A stretch of DNA of 64,000 nt from Candidatus Peregrinibacteria bacterium. Lineage in GTDB: Bacteria > Patescibacteriota > Gracilibacteria > UBA1369 > UBA12463. This document shows, in pieces, positions 16,687 through 25,246 of this stretch. The notes under the pieces are model-generated. The model was not told the DNA's origin. It saw only the letters and a program-made list of their open reading frames with translations, and did no database searches. Every line of letters begins with the position of its first letter. Position 1 is the first letter of the stretch. The DNA lies in the NCBI GenBank assembly GCA_026395555.1, contig JAPLYO010000015.1:1-64000 (forward strand), in the 5' to 3' direction. The position numbers were made by a program, and so were the translations under genes.

Positions 16687-19071
16687 CTACACATTTTCCC
16701 ACTTCCATTTCTCAATTTCCGGCATATCCGTGCCATGAATGAGGATGTATCTGGAGTGCTCCTTTAATTGTTGTTCAAAAAATTTGATCAGTTTATTAGC
16801 CTTCTTGGCAACTGATGGGTTTGCCTCGGAGGCATGCTTCACGGCCTGTATGGCGAGATGGAAGCGACTCGTTTTATTGCGAACAACCATATCGAATGGC
16901 GTTGTAGTCGTACCCTCCTCGATATAGCCTCGAATGCAGAAGCGAGCAAGTGCACCGTGCCCGAACATAAGTTTCTGGATGACACTCGGATATCCGTGGA
17001 AATTAAAGATTACATGTTTATCGGTCGTGAAGTAGTGATGGAAGTGCTTATCCTCGAGTGCAAGGGGATGACGCTCATCGCCAATACCCAATGCGGAGAT
17101 CTCTGAAACATTCACGAATCGAATCTTCAACTCGGGACATAACTTCCTCAGCCACCAAATAGCGGCCATAGACTCCTGCACCGGCACGTCACCAGCGGCC
17201 GCCATGACGATATCAGGGTTAGCGGCATGCGAAGGATTAATCCAGTCCCATCGTCCAATGCCAAGTTTGAGTTCTTCGCGTGCTTCTTTGAGCGTGAGCC
17301 ACTGGGGCATTGGCTGTTTTCCCGAAACGATAACATTGATGGAGTCCGTTCGCTTAAAGCAGTCTTCCAGGATAACAAGCATGCTATTCGCGTCGACAGG
17401 GAAGTAGACGCTACAGAAAGCGCCATGTTTTTCTACTAAGTTACTAATAAATGATGGATTTTGGTGAGAATATCCATTATGTTCCTGCCTCCATCCGACG
17501 CTCGTAAGGAGATAGTTCAAAGAAGAGATCGGCTTCCTCCATTTCACATGAGATGACTGTTTAAGGAACTTTGCATACTGGTCGACCATACTCGCCACAA
17601 TGGTAGCGAACGCCTCATAGGTTGCGAACATACCGTGTCTGCCAGTAAGTAAATATCCCTCCAGCCAGCCCTGCAGCGAGTGTTCATTGAGAACCTCCAT
17701 TACGCGCCCATCAACGGCGAGATTTTCATCATACGATTTCACGGGCCACATAAAAGCACGCTTTGTGACTTCAAATAGCGCCGTTAATTTATTCGATTCC
17801 GTCTCGTCAGGACACATAAATCGGAAATTTTTATTCTTGGCGTTGAGTTTAAAGATATCCCGTATATATTTCGCGCCAATCGCAGTATTACTAACATCAA
17901 TCTCGCAATATTCTTTCGAGCATTTTACCTCGTACTTCGCGAGAGCTGGAAGTTTGAGGGGTTTCCGGATATTTCCTCCTAATGCATGCTTGTTCATTCC
18001 CATGCGGCTTTTTCCTTGTGGGACAAAACGCATAACTTCAGGCTTTGGTCGGCCCTTCTCGTCAACGAGTTCGGTAAAATTATAGCTCATAAGCCAGTCT
18101 CGCACCTTTTTGAACTCCTCGGGATCGGTCTTGGGATGACCGGCAGGAATGCCATGTGCGTGATACGTTCCCTCCACTTTTTTGCCATGGAGCGTCTTAA
18201 TTCCGCTCCAACCCTTTATGGATCGGAAGAGAATCATCGGCCACTGAGGTTTCAGGTAAGGCTCACTGCTCCCTCGTGCTTTTTTCTGGATTTTTCGTAT
18301 CATGCCATACGCCTTTTCAAGGGCGCTTATCATTTTTTCGTGATGATTTTTTTTATTCAAATCCGTAACATCCACCAGAATCGGCTCATACCCTAGCCCA
18401 GTAAAATACTGATGCAGCTCATCATCACTCATCGTGCCGTAAATCGTCGGTCCTGTGATTTTATAGCCATTAATATGCAAAATAGGAAGCACGGCGCCTG
18501 ACTCGGCCGGATTCAAGAACTTATTGCTGTGCCATGAGGCAGCCAGTGGACCGCTCTCGGCCTCGCCATCCCCCACGACGCACGCGACGATTAAATCTGG
18601 ATTATCCAGCACTGCACCGAAGGCCGTAGAAAGACAATATCCCAGCTCGCCTCCCTCCAAGATTGCTCCCGGAGTTCCAGGATTGGTATGACTCGGAAAT
18701 CCGCCCGGCCAGCTGAACATTTTAATCAACGCAGATGTCCCTTTTTCATCGAGTTTTAAATCAGGATAGTACTCATGCAGACTCGCCTCGGCAAATAAAT
18801 TGGCAATGACGCCGGGTGCGCCATGCCCAGGTCCCGCAATAAACATCATGTTCAGATTATGTTTCTGGACGAGGTAGTTGAGATGCGCATAGATGAAATT
18901 TAAACCGGGAACGGTTCCCCAGTGACCGAGAATGCGATCCTTGATGTCATTTTGCTGTAACTCCTGACGGAGAAGGCAGTTGCTCTTGAGGTATAACTGA
19001 GCAGCTCCGAGATAATTCACGTAGCGCAGATAGAGATCGAGCCACTTAAGGGCCTTACTTCGTTCAAACAT
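16687..19071 (-). CDS. xfp: Xylulose-5-phosphate/fructose-6-phosphate phosphoketolase
   Basis: This 794-residue ThDP enzyme splits xylulose-5-P (or fructose-6-P) with phosphate into acetyl-P and glyceraldehyde-3-P (or erythrose-4-P). Length and features are those of the family: the N-terminal GHWGTVPGLNFIYAHLN, GPGHGAPGVIANLFAEASLHE, the ThDP-binding VVGDGEAESGPLAASWHSNKF, and in the C-terminal half the YSHQNPSFI region. The last residues match the family. It lies apart from the pentose phosphate operons but feeds from them: with zwf, gnd and pgl it would complete a heterofermentative route giving acetyl-P. Confidence 0.95.
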   Translation of the reverse strand: MFERSKALKWLDLYLRYVNYLGAAQLYLKSNCLLRQELQQNDIKDRILGHWGTVPGLNFIYAHLNYLVQKHNLNMMFIAGPGHGAPGVIANLFAEASLHEYYPDLKLDEKGTSALIKMFSWPGGFPSHTNPGTPGAILEGGELGYCLSTAFGAVLDNPDLIVACVVGDGEAESGPLAASWHSNKFLNPAESGAVLPILHINGYKITGPTIYGTMSDDELHQYFTGLGYEPILVDVTDLNKKNHHEKMISALEKAYGMIRKIQKKARGSSEPYLKPQWPMILFRSIKGWSGIKTLHGKKVEGTYHAHGIPAGHPKTDPEEFKKVRDWLMSYNFTELVDEKGRPKPEVMRFVPQGKSRMGMNKHALGGNIRKPLKLPALAKYEVKCSKEYCEIDVSNTAIGAKYIRDIFKLNAKNKNFRFMCPDETESNKLTALFEVTKRAFMWPVKSYDENLAVDGRVMEVLNEHSLQGWLEGYLLTGRHGMFATYEAFATIVASMVDQYAKFLKQSSHVKWRKPISSLNYLLTSVGWRQEHNGYSHQNPSFISNLVEKHGAFCSVYFPVDANSMLVILEDCFKRTDSINVIVSGKQPMPQWLTLKEAREELKLGIGRWDWINPSHAANPDIVMAAAGDVPVQESMAAIWWLRKLCPELKIRFVNVSEISALGIGDERHPLALEDKHFHHYFTTDKHVIFNFHGYPSVIQKLMFGHGALARFCIRGYIEEGTTTTPFDMVVRNKTSRFHLAIQAVKHASEANPSVAKKANKLIKFFEQQLKEHSRYILIHGTDMPEIEKWKWENV

Positions 19072-19104
19072 GAGTGAGGGTGTTTGAGAATGTTTACGGA
19101 AATA

Positions 19105-19791
19105 CTATATACCACCTGCAAGAGTTTCATCAATCATTCCATCACTTAACTCATGATAATTATTTACCACAATATCCGCACCCACATTTCGTAAATCCAT
19201 CTCGGGAATGCGAGTAGCAATACCGACACTGGTCATACCTGCCGACTCCGCCGCAGTAATACCATTTACGGCATCTTCAAAAACCACACACTCTTCCGGC
19301 TCAAATCCAAACTTTTTCGCGGCTGCCAGGAAAATATCAGGGGCTGGTTTTGGCTTATCAGCGTCTTTATTCGTCACGATGAACTCGAAGAATGTGCGAA
19401 CATGAATAGCATCAAGCAGATATTCAATCGACTCTAGTTTATTTCCCGAAGCGACGCACATTCGATATCCGCGGCTCTGCATCCTCTTCAGGAAGTCCTC
19501 AACTCCCGTGACGGGTTCGATCTTTTCAGAACGAATAATTTTGTCATAAATTTCCTTTTTCTCATCGGAATATTTCTTGATTTGCTCTGGGGTAAGCGTA
19601 AGTCCGTGATCAGCAAATACGGTCGGAAAGATAATACCGGACCCCATGCCCGCATATTTATAGAGATCATCATTTTCGGTGTAGGTGATACCGTATTTCG
19701 CGAAAACTTGCGAAAAAGCCTGATAGTGAAATTGCTGCGTTAAGGTAATAGTTCCGTCGAGATCAAATATAAGTCCGCGAATTTTCGTCAT
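19105..19791 (-). CDS. HAD family hydrolase, beta-phosphoglucomutase-like
   Basis: The 228-residue protein shows all HAD motifs: motif I GLIFDLDGTIT (Asp nucleophile near residue 9), motif II MCVASGNK, motif III in NKDADKPKPAPDIFLAAAKK and motif IV VVFEDAVNGITAAESAGM. This pattern belongs to the beta-phosphoglucomutase/phosphatase subgroup acting on sugar phosphates or glycolate-P. ATG 19791 is chosen, as motif I follows at once; upstream codons are outside the family. It lies just upstream of phosphoketolase on the same strand, a link to sugar phosphate metabolism. Confidence 0.85.
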   Translation of the reverse strand: MTKIRGLIFDLDGTITLTQQFHYQAFSQVFAKYGITYTENDDLYKYAGMGSGIIFPTVFADHGLTLTPEQIKKYSDEKKEIYDKIIRSEKIEPVTGVEDFLKRMQSRGYRMCVASGNKLESIEYLLDAIHVRTFFEFIVTNKDADKPKPAPDIFLAAAKKFGFEPEECVVFEDAVNGITAAESAGMTSVGIATRIPEMDLRNVGADIVVNNYHELSDGMIDETLAGGI

Positions 19792-19842
19792 AGAGGTCCT
19801 ATAAAATAATACCAACACGAGTATACCCAACAAATTCGTTTG

Positions 19843-19871
19843 TTGCTATTCCTTCTCTCTCATCGTACAAT
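19843..19871 (+). promoter_or_regulatory. Promoter of the membrane-anchored SLH protein
   Basis: -35 TTGCTA (19843-19848), exactly 17 bases, then -10 TACAAT (19866-19871). Transcription would start near 19878, about 22 bases before the ATG at 19900. Confidence 0.55.
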
Positions 19872-19899
19872 AATAGCAATTTCCTTTACTCACAAATGT

Positions 19900-20814
19900 A
19901 TGGCAAAAACGGTTAAGAAAACCACGGCAAAACACCCTTCACGTAAAAAAAGTTCTCCTCCGAAGTCCTCATCAGCAATGCATAATAATATTGCTGGAGC
20001 GCACAGGTCGATGAGAATTAGTTTTTTGCTTTTTGCCTTTGTTATTATTCTTACAATTGGCGTTTTGATGTATCAGTACAACGTAAAACCTTCAGGAAAA
20101 GAAATACTCACGTCGGCAATGGACGCGACGCCTATGCCAGATTTTAAGGATATTAGTCCTGAGGACAAGAAGAATAATGATTTTATGGCTGCCCTTAAAT
20201 TCCTCGTAAGCAAGGGGGTAATTCTTGGCTATGGAGACAATACGTTAAAACCGAATAATCCGGTGAATCGTGCTGAGTTTATCAAGATGCTTACTATTGC
20301 ACTGAAGTCAGATGTAAGCGGTTTTGCGAAACCTTGCTTCAAGGATATCACAGGGTCAGAATGGTACGCTCAGTATATCTGCTATGCGAAAGATGCTGGT
20401 TGGGTAGGTGGATTTGCTGATGGAAAAATTCTTCCAGGAAATCAAATTAGTCTCGCTGAGGCGATTAAGATTATCGTAACCGCTCAGCAGTGGGATATCA
20501 CAAACACAAAAGACATGTCCCTGCCTACGAGCAAGAATATCGTGAAGACGGCATGGTACATCCCATACATGAAGGTCGCATTCTCGAAGTTCCTTTTGTA
20601 CTACTACAAGAATGATAATCTTGACCCGGCTATGCTTCTAACGAGAAAAGATGTAATTCTCATTATCTTCAGCGGAATGCTAGTTGATACAATCAAGGTT
20701 GAGAAGTATGATCCAAGTCTTATCCCTCAGCTGTATCAGCAGGAGGGTGTAGTGATGTCCGGGGAGGCATCAAAACCGGTTACGCCCGAGGCAACGCCAA
20801 AAAATAAGGGATAA
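19900..20814 (+). CDS. Membrane-anchored SLH domain protein
   Basis: The 304-residue protein starts with a very basic cytoplasmic stretch (residues 1-38), one membrane helix at about 39-58, and then SLH motifs outside: FKDISPEDKKNNDFMAALKF with GYGDNTLKPNNPVNRAEFIK (about 85-140), then FKDITGSEWYAQYICYAKDA with a related second half (~145-200), and a third degenerate segment. Unlike the secreted SLH protein at 15.5 kb, the membrane helix is not followed by a cleavage site. It could bridge the membrane and cell-wall polymer. A T-rich hairpin terminates it downstream. Confidence 0.8.
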   Translation: MAKTVKKTTAKHPSRKKSSPPKSSSAMHNNIAGAHRSMRISFLLFAFVIILTIGVLMYQYNVKPSGKEILTSAMDATPMPDFKDISPEDKKNNDFMAALKFLVSKGVILGYGDNTLKPNNPVNRAEFIKMLTIALKSDVSGFAKPCFKDITGSEWYAQYICYAKDAGWVGGFADGKILPGNQISLAEAIKIIVTAQQWDITNTKDMSLPTSKNIVKTAWYIPYMKVAFSKFLLYYYKNDNLDPAMLLTRKDVILIIFSGMLVDTIKVEKYDPSLIPQLYQQEGVVMSGEASKPVTPEATPKNKG

Positions 20815-20836
20815 ACGGTCCCATTGAAATATCTAT

Positions 20837-20874
20837 AAGGGGAGGGGTGCGACTAAAAGCCGCCTCCTCCTTTT
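20837..20874. terminator. Bidirectional terminator between the SLH gene and trxB
   Basis: A hairpin pairs AAGGGGAGG with CCTCCTCCTT across a 17-base loop, with T runs usable on both strands. It overlaps the last codons of trxB, which is convergent with the SLH gene. Confidence 0.5.
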
Positions 20875-21761
20875 ACAAATGAGAATCCAAAGTACGCTGC
20901 CGTCACGCCTTCTGCTGAGCCGGTAATGGCTTGTTTGAACGCGGTATCGGTACAGTCGCCACATGCATACACACCCCCTACATTCGTCTCGCTATGGCGA
21001 TTGATTACAATTTCACCCTTACTATTGAGCTCAACGCCGAGCGGCACGGCCAAGTCGGTCAAAGGAATCTGTCCGATCGCCACAAAAACGCCATGCATTT
21101 CTAGCTCCTTTCCAGACTTCAATCGGATTTTCTCGACATTTTGACTACCCATAATTTCCGCGACCTCCTCCTTGAAGAGAATCTCGATTTTTGGCTCCTT
21201 CTCGATAAGCTTCAGGTTAGCGGGCTCAGCTCGCAACACATCCTTTCGGACAATGAGATAGACCTTCGAGGCATGCTGCGCCAGGAAAAGAGCTTCCTTC
21301 GCCGCAGAATCTCCGCCGCCGACGATGCTCACGATTTTTTCCTTATAAAATGCGCCATCACAGAGGGCGCAATACGATACGCCGCGGTTAGCAAACTCTT
21401 CTTCGCCCGGGGCACCGAGATGCTTATGCTTGCTTCCCGTGGCAAAAATGACCGTCTTCGCGCTGTACTCATTTCTTCGACTTTTTGCCACAAATATATC
21501 TCCCTGTTTTTCTACACTCTGAATTACCTCACTTTTTATGTTCACGCCACTTACTTTTGCATGTTCCCATAAGTTCATTCCCAAATCCGGACCGGAAATG
21601 GAAATAATGCCTGGCCAGTTTTCTACCACGTGAGTTGTCGTGATAAGTCCTCCGGGCAACTCCGCAAAAAGTGTCGTTTTTAAACCCAATCTAGCGCTGT
21701 ACATGCCAGCAGAAAGACCGGCGCAACCGCCTCCAATAATGAGCATATCACTCGTTTCCAT
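20853..21761 (-). CDS. trxB: Thioredoxin reductase
   Basis: The 302-residue flavoprotein transfers electrons from NADPH to thioredoxin. It has the FAD motif IIGGGCAGLSAGMYSARLG at the N terminus, the redox-active CALCDGAFY (CxxC) at about residues 133-141, the NADPH motif VSIVGGGDSAAKEALFLAQ, and the C-terminal GVYACGDCTDTAFKQAITG. The gene is monocistronic. No thioredoxin gene is seen in the window. Confidence 0.92.
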   Translation of the reverse strand: METSDMLIIGGGCAGLSAGMYSARLGLKTTLFAELPGGLITTTHVVENWPGIISISGPDLGMNLWEHAKVSGVNIKSEVIQSVEKQGDIFVAKSRRNEYSAKTVIFATGSKHKHLGAPGEEEFANRGVSYCALCDGAFYKEKIVSIVGGGDSAAKEALFLAQHASKVYLIVRKDVLRAEPANLKLIEKEPKIEILFKEEVAEIMGSQNVEKIRLKSGKELEMHGVFVAIGQIPLTDLAVPLGVELNSKGEIVINRHSETNVGGVYACGDCTDTAFKQAITGSAEGVTAAYFGFSFVKGGGGF

Positions 21762-21789
21762 TTGATGTAGATGAAGATATAGGCGGCAA

Positions 21790-22254
21790 TTATGCGAGGA
21801 TGGTCTCGGCTCCGCTTGAGTTTACCTGGAATGAATCATTGATGAGATTTCTCCCCTTAAATCCTCCTTCCATCTCGTGCCAGTGACCGATCGCGTTCTC
21901 GCCAAACTGCCAGCACAAATATACATCTCTTGACTCGAAATGAGTAGGGAAGTCGACAATTCCGACTTGAAAATCTTTAAAAATGCAGCCAATCGTATGG
22001 AGCTCTTCGATATTGTGCGCGATGCGATCGAGAACCATATTCATCGCCTCATAATTGGAATCAATAACATGCTCAAGGGACTCATCCTCTTCTAATTTTA
22101 TCTCCATCCTTGCAATATCATTCTGAAGTACCACGAGCTGTTTGTGTCGCTCTAGGAGCTCTTTAACAATTGGGCGCACTAAAACAAGCGAACTTTGAGC
22201 TCTCTCGATTGAAAAGAATTTCTGTGATGACATTGGAGGAGGTGAGGTGTGCAT
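21790..22254 (-). CDS. DUF2203 family protein
   Basis: The 154-residue protein has the DUF2203 pattern: an N-terminal FSIERAQSSLVLVRPIVKEL, a central helical hairpin with many Glu and Leu, and the characteristic C-terminal GCIFKDFQVGIVDFP...WQFGENAIGHWHEMEGGF. The function of the family is unknown. A TATAAT box ends nine bases before the ATG. It lies between trxB and the HAD gene, all on the minus strand. Confidence 0.82.
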   Translation of the reverse strand: MHTSPPPMSSQKFFSIERAQSSLVLVRPIVKELLERHKQLVVLQNDIARMEIKLEEDESLEHVIDSNYEAMNMVLDRIAHNIEELHTIGCIFKDFQVGIVDFPTHFESRDVYLCWQFGENAIGHWHEMEGGFKGRNLINDSFQVNSSGAETILA

Positions 22255-22263
22255 ACTTCATTC

Positions 22264-22293
22264 ATTATAAAACAACATGCATGCGATGCACAA
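22264..22293 (-). promoter_or_regulatory. Promoter of the DUF2203 gene, near-leaderless
   Basis: On the minus strand: -35 TTGTGC (22288-22293), an 18-base spacer and a perfect -10 TATAAT (22264-22269). The ATG at 22254 is nine bases downstream of the -10. Confidence 0.5.
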
Positions 22294-22316
22294 TATGCAA
22301 ATCGATAAAATAAATA

Positions 22317-23192
22317 TTAAAAGGTTTTGAAAGAAAGTTTTCGCAATAAGTATGTCGTTGCGCTTGGTCCCATCAATCTCTTCCCATTTTCGTCAATAAC
22401 AGAAATCAAATCTTCACGCTCTGGGATATCTTCTCCTACCGTCACTGGTTTTCCAAGTTTTCCATTCAAGAAATACGCATCATTGCCGTAACGAACAGGC
22501 CGATCCCCGAATAAAATAATTTCTCGCAAATCATCGCTCAGTGCAACGCCTCTCGAGGCCAGCAACTTCCCAAACTCCGCAACGCCGCGATCCTTATCGC
22601 TATCAACTCCATAGAGAATCACCCCAAGACTTGAATTTCCCAATCGAATTTCATCCTCCAGTCCGTGTTCTTTGAGCATGTTTAGTCCAATATTTTGTAT
22701 TTTTTCACAGGCAATAGCGATCTCTTCAGCCGGTACGTTAACCTGCTGCGGTCGCAAAATAATCACACTCTCATTCACGTCAACTTCTGCAACCAGATTG
22801 TCAAATGTCGCGTGTACAAGCGCAATAAAATCTTCCTTACTCATAACGTTTGTCGGCCACGCGACCCGATAGAATTCCTTATATGTACCGGACTCCTCAT
22901 CATATAGATACCCTGCACCGCCATTTTCGCAGATCCACACCCACTTCGATCGCAGGTCATCGAAATGTTTTCCGAGCATATGATGCGCATCACGAAACGC
23001 TCCCTCAAAAGGCCGCGCCGTACAGATCGCCATATACGCCTTCCTCGAAGTGTCCTGTAATACCGAAGGAATATACTGCGGCAACGGCATGTGGTAGCCT
23101 CTTTCGACCAGCGTGCCATCGTAGTCGAACATACACGCCACATACTGTCGCTCTAGCGCTCGATCCATTCGTTTTTGTAATTCATGAGTCAT
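22317..23192 (-). CDS. HAD superfamily phosphatase
   Basis: The 291-residue protein has HAD motif I in ACMFDYDGTLVERG, a motif II region YMAICTARPFEG, and motif IV near the end as EIILFGDRPVRYGNDAYF. The cap insertion between motif II and III places it near the Cof/trehalose-phosphatase type. The substrate is unknown. ATG 23192 was chosen; the preceding open part starts with GTG and would overlap the -10 box. The gap to thyX is 131 bases. Confidence 0.75.
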   Translation of the reverse strand: MTHELQKRMDRALERQYVACMFDYDGTLVERGYHMPLPQYIPSVLQDTSRKAYMAICTARPFEGAFRDAHHMLGKHFDDLRSKWVWICENGGAGYLYDEESGTYKEFYRVAWPTNVMSKEDFIALVHATFDNLVAEVDVNESVIILRPQQVNVPAEEIAIACEKIQNIGLNMLKEHGLEDEIRLGNSSLGVILYGVDSDKDRGVAEFGKLLASRGVALSDDLREIILFGDRPVRYGNDAYFLNGKLGKPVTVGEDIPEREDLISVIDENGKRLMGPSATTYLLRKLSFKTF

Positions 23193-23200
23193 GTGCGCGA

Positions 23201-23206
23201 ATAATA
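23201..23206 (-). promoter_or_regulatory. -10 box of the HAD phosphatase, leaderless geometry
   Basis: TATTAT on the minus strand, eight bases before the ATG at 23192. Confidence 0.35.
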
Positions 23207-23323
23207 TCACAAAATTGGAGCCTCATAGAACATTCTCTAAAATTGAGATGGTATATACAAAGAGCATACAAAGTATATACAAAACGTATACGGCTTACAA
23301 AAAAACAACAGAGATGTCTCTAT

Positions 23324-24235
23324 CTAAAACGGCCTCTTCGTCTTTGGAAAATTCATCCACACATTAATCCCGCACCATCGTGGTCCTTCGGGACACGGGC
23401 CCTCTGTGGTCGCCAAATCCAAACTCTTATGCGTATTAGTACTGTCTCCCATGATCATCTTCATTCGGTCGCTACTTACATGTCCAACACCACCCTGATA
23501 TCGCGTGAAACATGGTGGTCCCAGATACTTGCCCAATAGAGGATGCACCTCTTTGACCTGCATTAACTCATCAACCGAGCAGTTATAAATTTCCAGCTGG
23601 GCCAAGAAGCAGCTACGCAGCCTCCACTTGTGCATGAAGTGTAGTAGGGAGCCACTTTGCGTGTATCGCAGCATCACCGCATTCGGCAGGATATAGCAGG
23701 CAAACTCCGCGGGCACACCCATTTCTATAAGTTTATTTTTCGCGCTCCACATCTCATTCATTACATCAGTATAGACCTTCATAGCCTCCTCATTTTTCTC
23801 AAACACAGGCGGCGTCATATAGTCCGGTCTCAGCGTATGCGTTAATCGTAATAAAGGCTTCGACCCCGGAGTCATGCGATGTCGCTGCTCCTGACTATCT
23901 CCCGTATGGGTCATTCTTTTCTTAAAAGTGTACTGCGCATGATTCAACGTCCTCATAAGAGGGGACATGTTCCACGAATTCAGCGCATCGTTCATATACT
24001 TATTTTTCGCTGGATTCACGACCCAGTCGATCGCCTCATCATCTCCAATCACGCTCGCCCCAACTCCCATCACCTCACGAACACTATCCGCAACAATATG
24101 CTCAGCTCTCGGATCAAACATCACCAGCTTCGACCATCTATCTCCCAGCTCCGCATCAAAACTCTCTCGAAACTGCTCATTCGCCTCATACATCTTCTCC
24201 TGCGTTAAGCCACGACCAGCTAATTCTGTATACAA
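23324..24235 (-). CDS. ThyX-like protein, C-terminal half of a broken two-domain gene
   Basis: This 303-residue frame carries the second ThyX-like domain. Key segments are DSQEQRHRMTPGSKPLL, aligning with the substrate loop of ThyX and containing RHR, and further on FACYILPNAVMLRYTQSG followed by LAQLEIYNCSVDELMQV, matching the C-terminal ThyX helix pair. It has no ATG where the domain begins: the frame opens at TTG 24235 and its first ~15 residues repeat the last residues of the upstream frame. Deleting one copy of the 71-bp repeat would join it to the upstream half as one 560-residue protein. On its own it lacks the first half, so activity is doubtful. Confidence 0.7.
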   Translation of the reverse strand: MYTELAGRGLTQEKMYEANEQFRESFDAELGDRWSKLVMFDPRAEHIVADSVREVMGVGASVIGDDEAIDWVVNPAKNKYMNDALNSWNMSPLMRTLNHAQYTFKKRMTHTGDSQEQRHRMTPGSKPLLRLTHTLRPDYMTPPVFEKNEEAMKVYTDVMNEMWSAKNKLIEMGVPAEFACYILPNAVMLRYTQSGSLLHFMHKWRLRSCFLAQLEIYNCSVDELMQVKEVHPLLGKYLGPPCFTRYQGGVGHVSSDRMKMIMGDSTNTHKSLDLATTEGPCPEGPRWCGINVWMNFPKTKRPF

Positions 24236-24322
24236 TTTGTGTTCAACTAAATCGCCTCATACATCTTCTCCTGCGTTAAGCCACGACCAGCTAATTCTGT
24301 ATACAATTTGTGTTCAACTAAA
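24181..24322. repeat. Perfect 71-bp tandem duplication inside thyX
   Basis: Two identical direct copies, 24181-24251 and 24252-24322, each beginning TCGCCTCATACATC and ending GTTCAACTAAA. As 71 is not a multiple of three, the second copy shifts the frame and ends the upstream reading frame. The flanks differ, so the copies are a clean tandem duplication. Confidence 0.95.
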
Positions 24323-25077
24323 TCTTTTTCTTCAAAAGCGTCATCCCCAATTCGTTCAATGAAATCCGGATCAATTTTTCTCACCTCCTCAACCATCATA
24401 TCGACAATCAATTTCGCCTCCGTAGGACAGTCGCTCGTCGCAGCCATGCGCACATATCGCTTCAGCACAATGCCGGAAATCGTGTGATACATCGTCGTAT
24501 GAGCACCCAATGGCAAAACATATCGAGCATTTTCAATCGCCTTCTTTTCGCTATCGGTCATAATCTGTTTCTCGTTTTGTCCCTTCAGCTTGCCGATCTT
24601 CTCCATCAGTCCATAGTTATCCCCAATCAATAATTGTGAAATCTTATTATACGCCTCCCAACTTTTCTGGACGGCACTCTCGTATATCTTCAACGCCTCA
24701 CCCTCGAGAGGTGGCACGTATACCGCTGCATCGTCCATCACCACATACCGCTGTGACTGCTGCTCGGAATTATAAAAAGGATGAGCATGGAAGAAACTCC
24801 ACACCACATGCCTCGAGATATTTTGAAGACCAAAAACGAACGTCGGATGCTGAAAAGGGGTATGATGTCCCGCCTCGTAAATACTCTTTCCAATACGATC
24901 TCTCTGCCCCGGAGTAATATCTTTTACGTACACTAAATCTGACGAATAGCACGTCCTCGCCGTCGCCATGGCGATATCGAAGGGATGGCCAGTATACGCC
25001 AACAACTCGACCTTCGCCACAGGGCTGACCACAGTAACATTCTTTCCCGAAAACTTCTCATTGGTATTCTTTTCCAT
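24247..25077 (-). CDS. thyX: FAD-dependent thymidylate synthase, N-terminal half
   Basis: ThyX makes dTMP from dUMP with methylene-tetrahydrofolate and FAD. This 276-residue frame carries the first ThyX domain: AYTGHPFDIAMATARTCYSS at the start, YEAGHHTPFQHPTF, then NISRHVVWSFF followed by YNSEQQSQRYV, and the C-terminal YVLPLGAHTTMYHTISG. The usual RHRx7S motif is altered to RHVV...SEQQSQRY. The frame ends inside the 71-bp duplication at residues MYEAI. Start ATG 25077 sits eight bases from a -10 box. The duplication splits what would be a 560-residue two-domain protein. dut and tmk, its pathway partners, are at 52 kb. Confidence 0.82.
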   Translation of the reverse strand: MEKNTNEKFSGKNVTVVSPVAKVELLAYTGHPFDIAMATARTCYSSDLVYVKDITPGQRDRIGKSIYEAGHHTPFQHPTFVFGLQNISRHVVWSFFHAHPFYNSEQQSQRYVVMDDAAVYVPPLEGEALKIYESAVQKSWEAYNKISQLLIGDNYGLMEKIGKLKGQNEKQIMTDSEKKAIENARYVLPLGAHTTMYHTISGIVLKRYVRMAATSDCPTEAKLIVDMMVEEVRKIDPDFIERIGDDAFEEKDLVEHKLYTELAGRGLTQEKMYEAI

Positions 25078-25085
25078 GCGCTCGC

Positions 25086-25114
25086 ATTCTATCCACGAAC
25101 CCTCCCTCACGCAA
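25086..25114 (-). promoter_or_regulatory. Promoter of thyX, leaderless geometry
   Basis: On the minus strand: -35 TTGCGT (25109-25114), 17 bases, -10 TAGAAT (25086-25091), then eight bases and the ATG at 25077. The transcript would begin within two bases of the start codon. This also argues for ATG 25077 as the start. Confidence 0.55.
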
Positions 25115-25169
25115 GTTATTGAACATTGCCCATAACCTGCTAATATACTCCCGACAAAACCACCCCTAC

Positions 25170-25245
25170 GGGCCCGTAGCTCAGTGGTTAGAGCAGTCCG
25201 CTCATAACGGATTGGTCCCTGGTTCAAGTCCAGGCGGGCCCACCA
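25170..25245 (+). tRNA. tRNA-Ile2 (anticodon CAT, lysidine type)
   Basis: The 76-nt cloverleaf has acceptor GGGCCCG/CGGGCCC, D-stem GCTC/GAGC, anticodon stem GTCCG/CGGAT around CTCATAA and T loop TTCAAGT, with an encoded CCA. The CAT anticodon could mean Met, but the TTGGTC variable loop and the CTCATAA loop match the minor isoleucine tRNA, in which C34 is changed to lysidine by TilS to read AUA. It ends one base before the trmB-like gene, which is on the other strand. Confidence 0.85.
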
Positions 25246-25246
25246 A

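Noticed and set aside
25170-25245. Initiator or elongator tRNA-Met for the CAT-anticodon tRNA
   Set aside because: The variable loop, anticodon loop CTCATAA and overall sequence match tRNA-Ile2 much better, and the initiator features (GGG/CCC in the anticodon stem) are missing.
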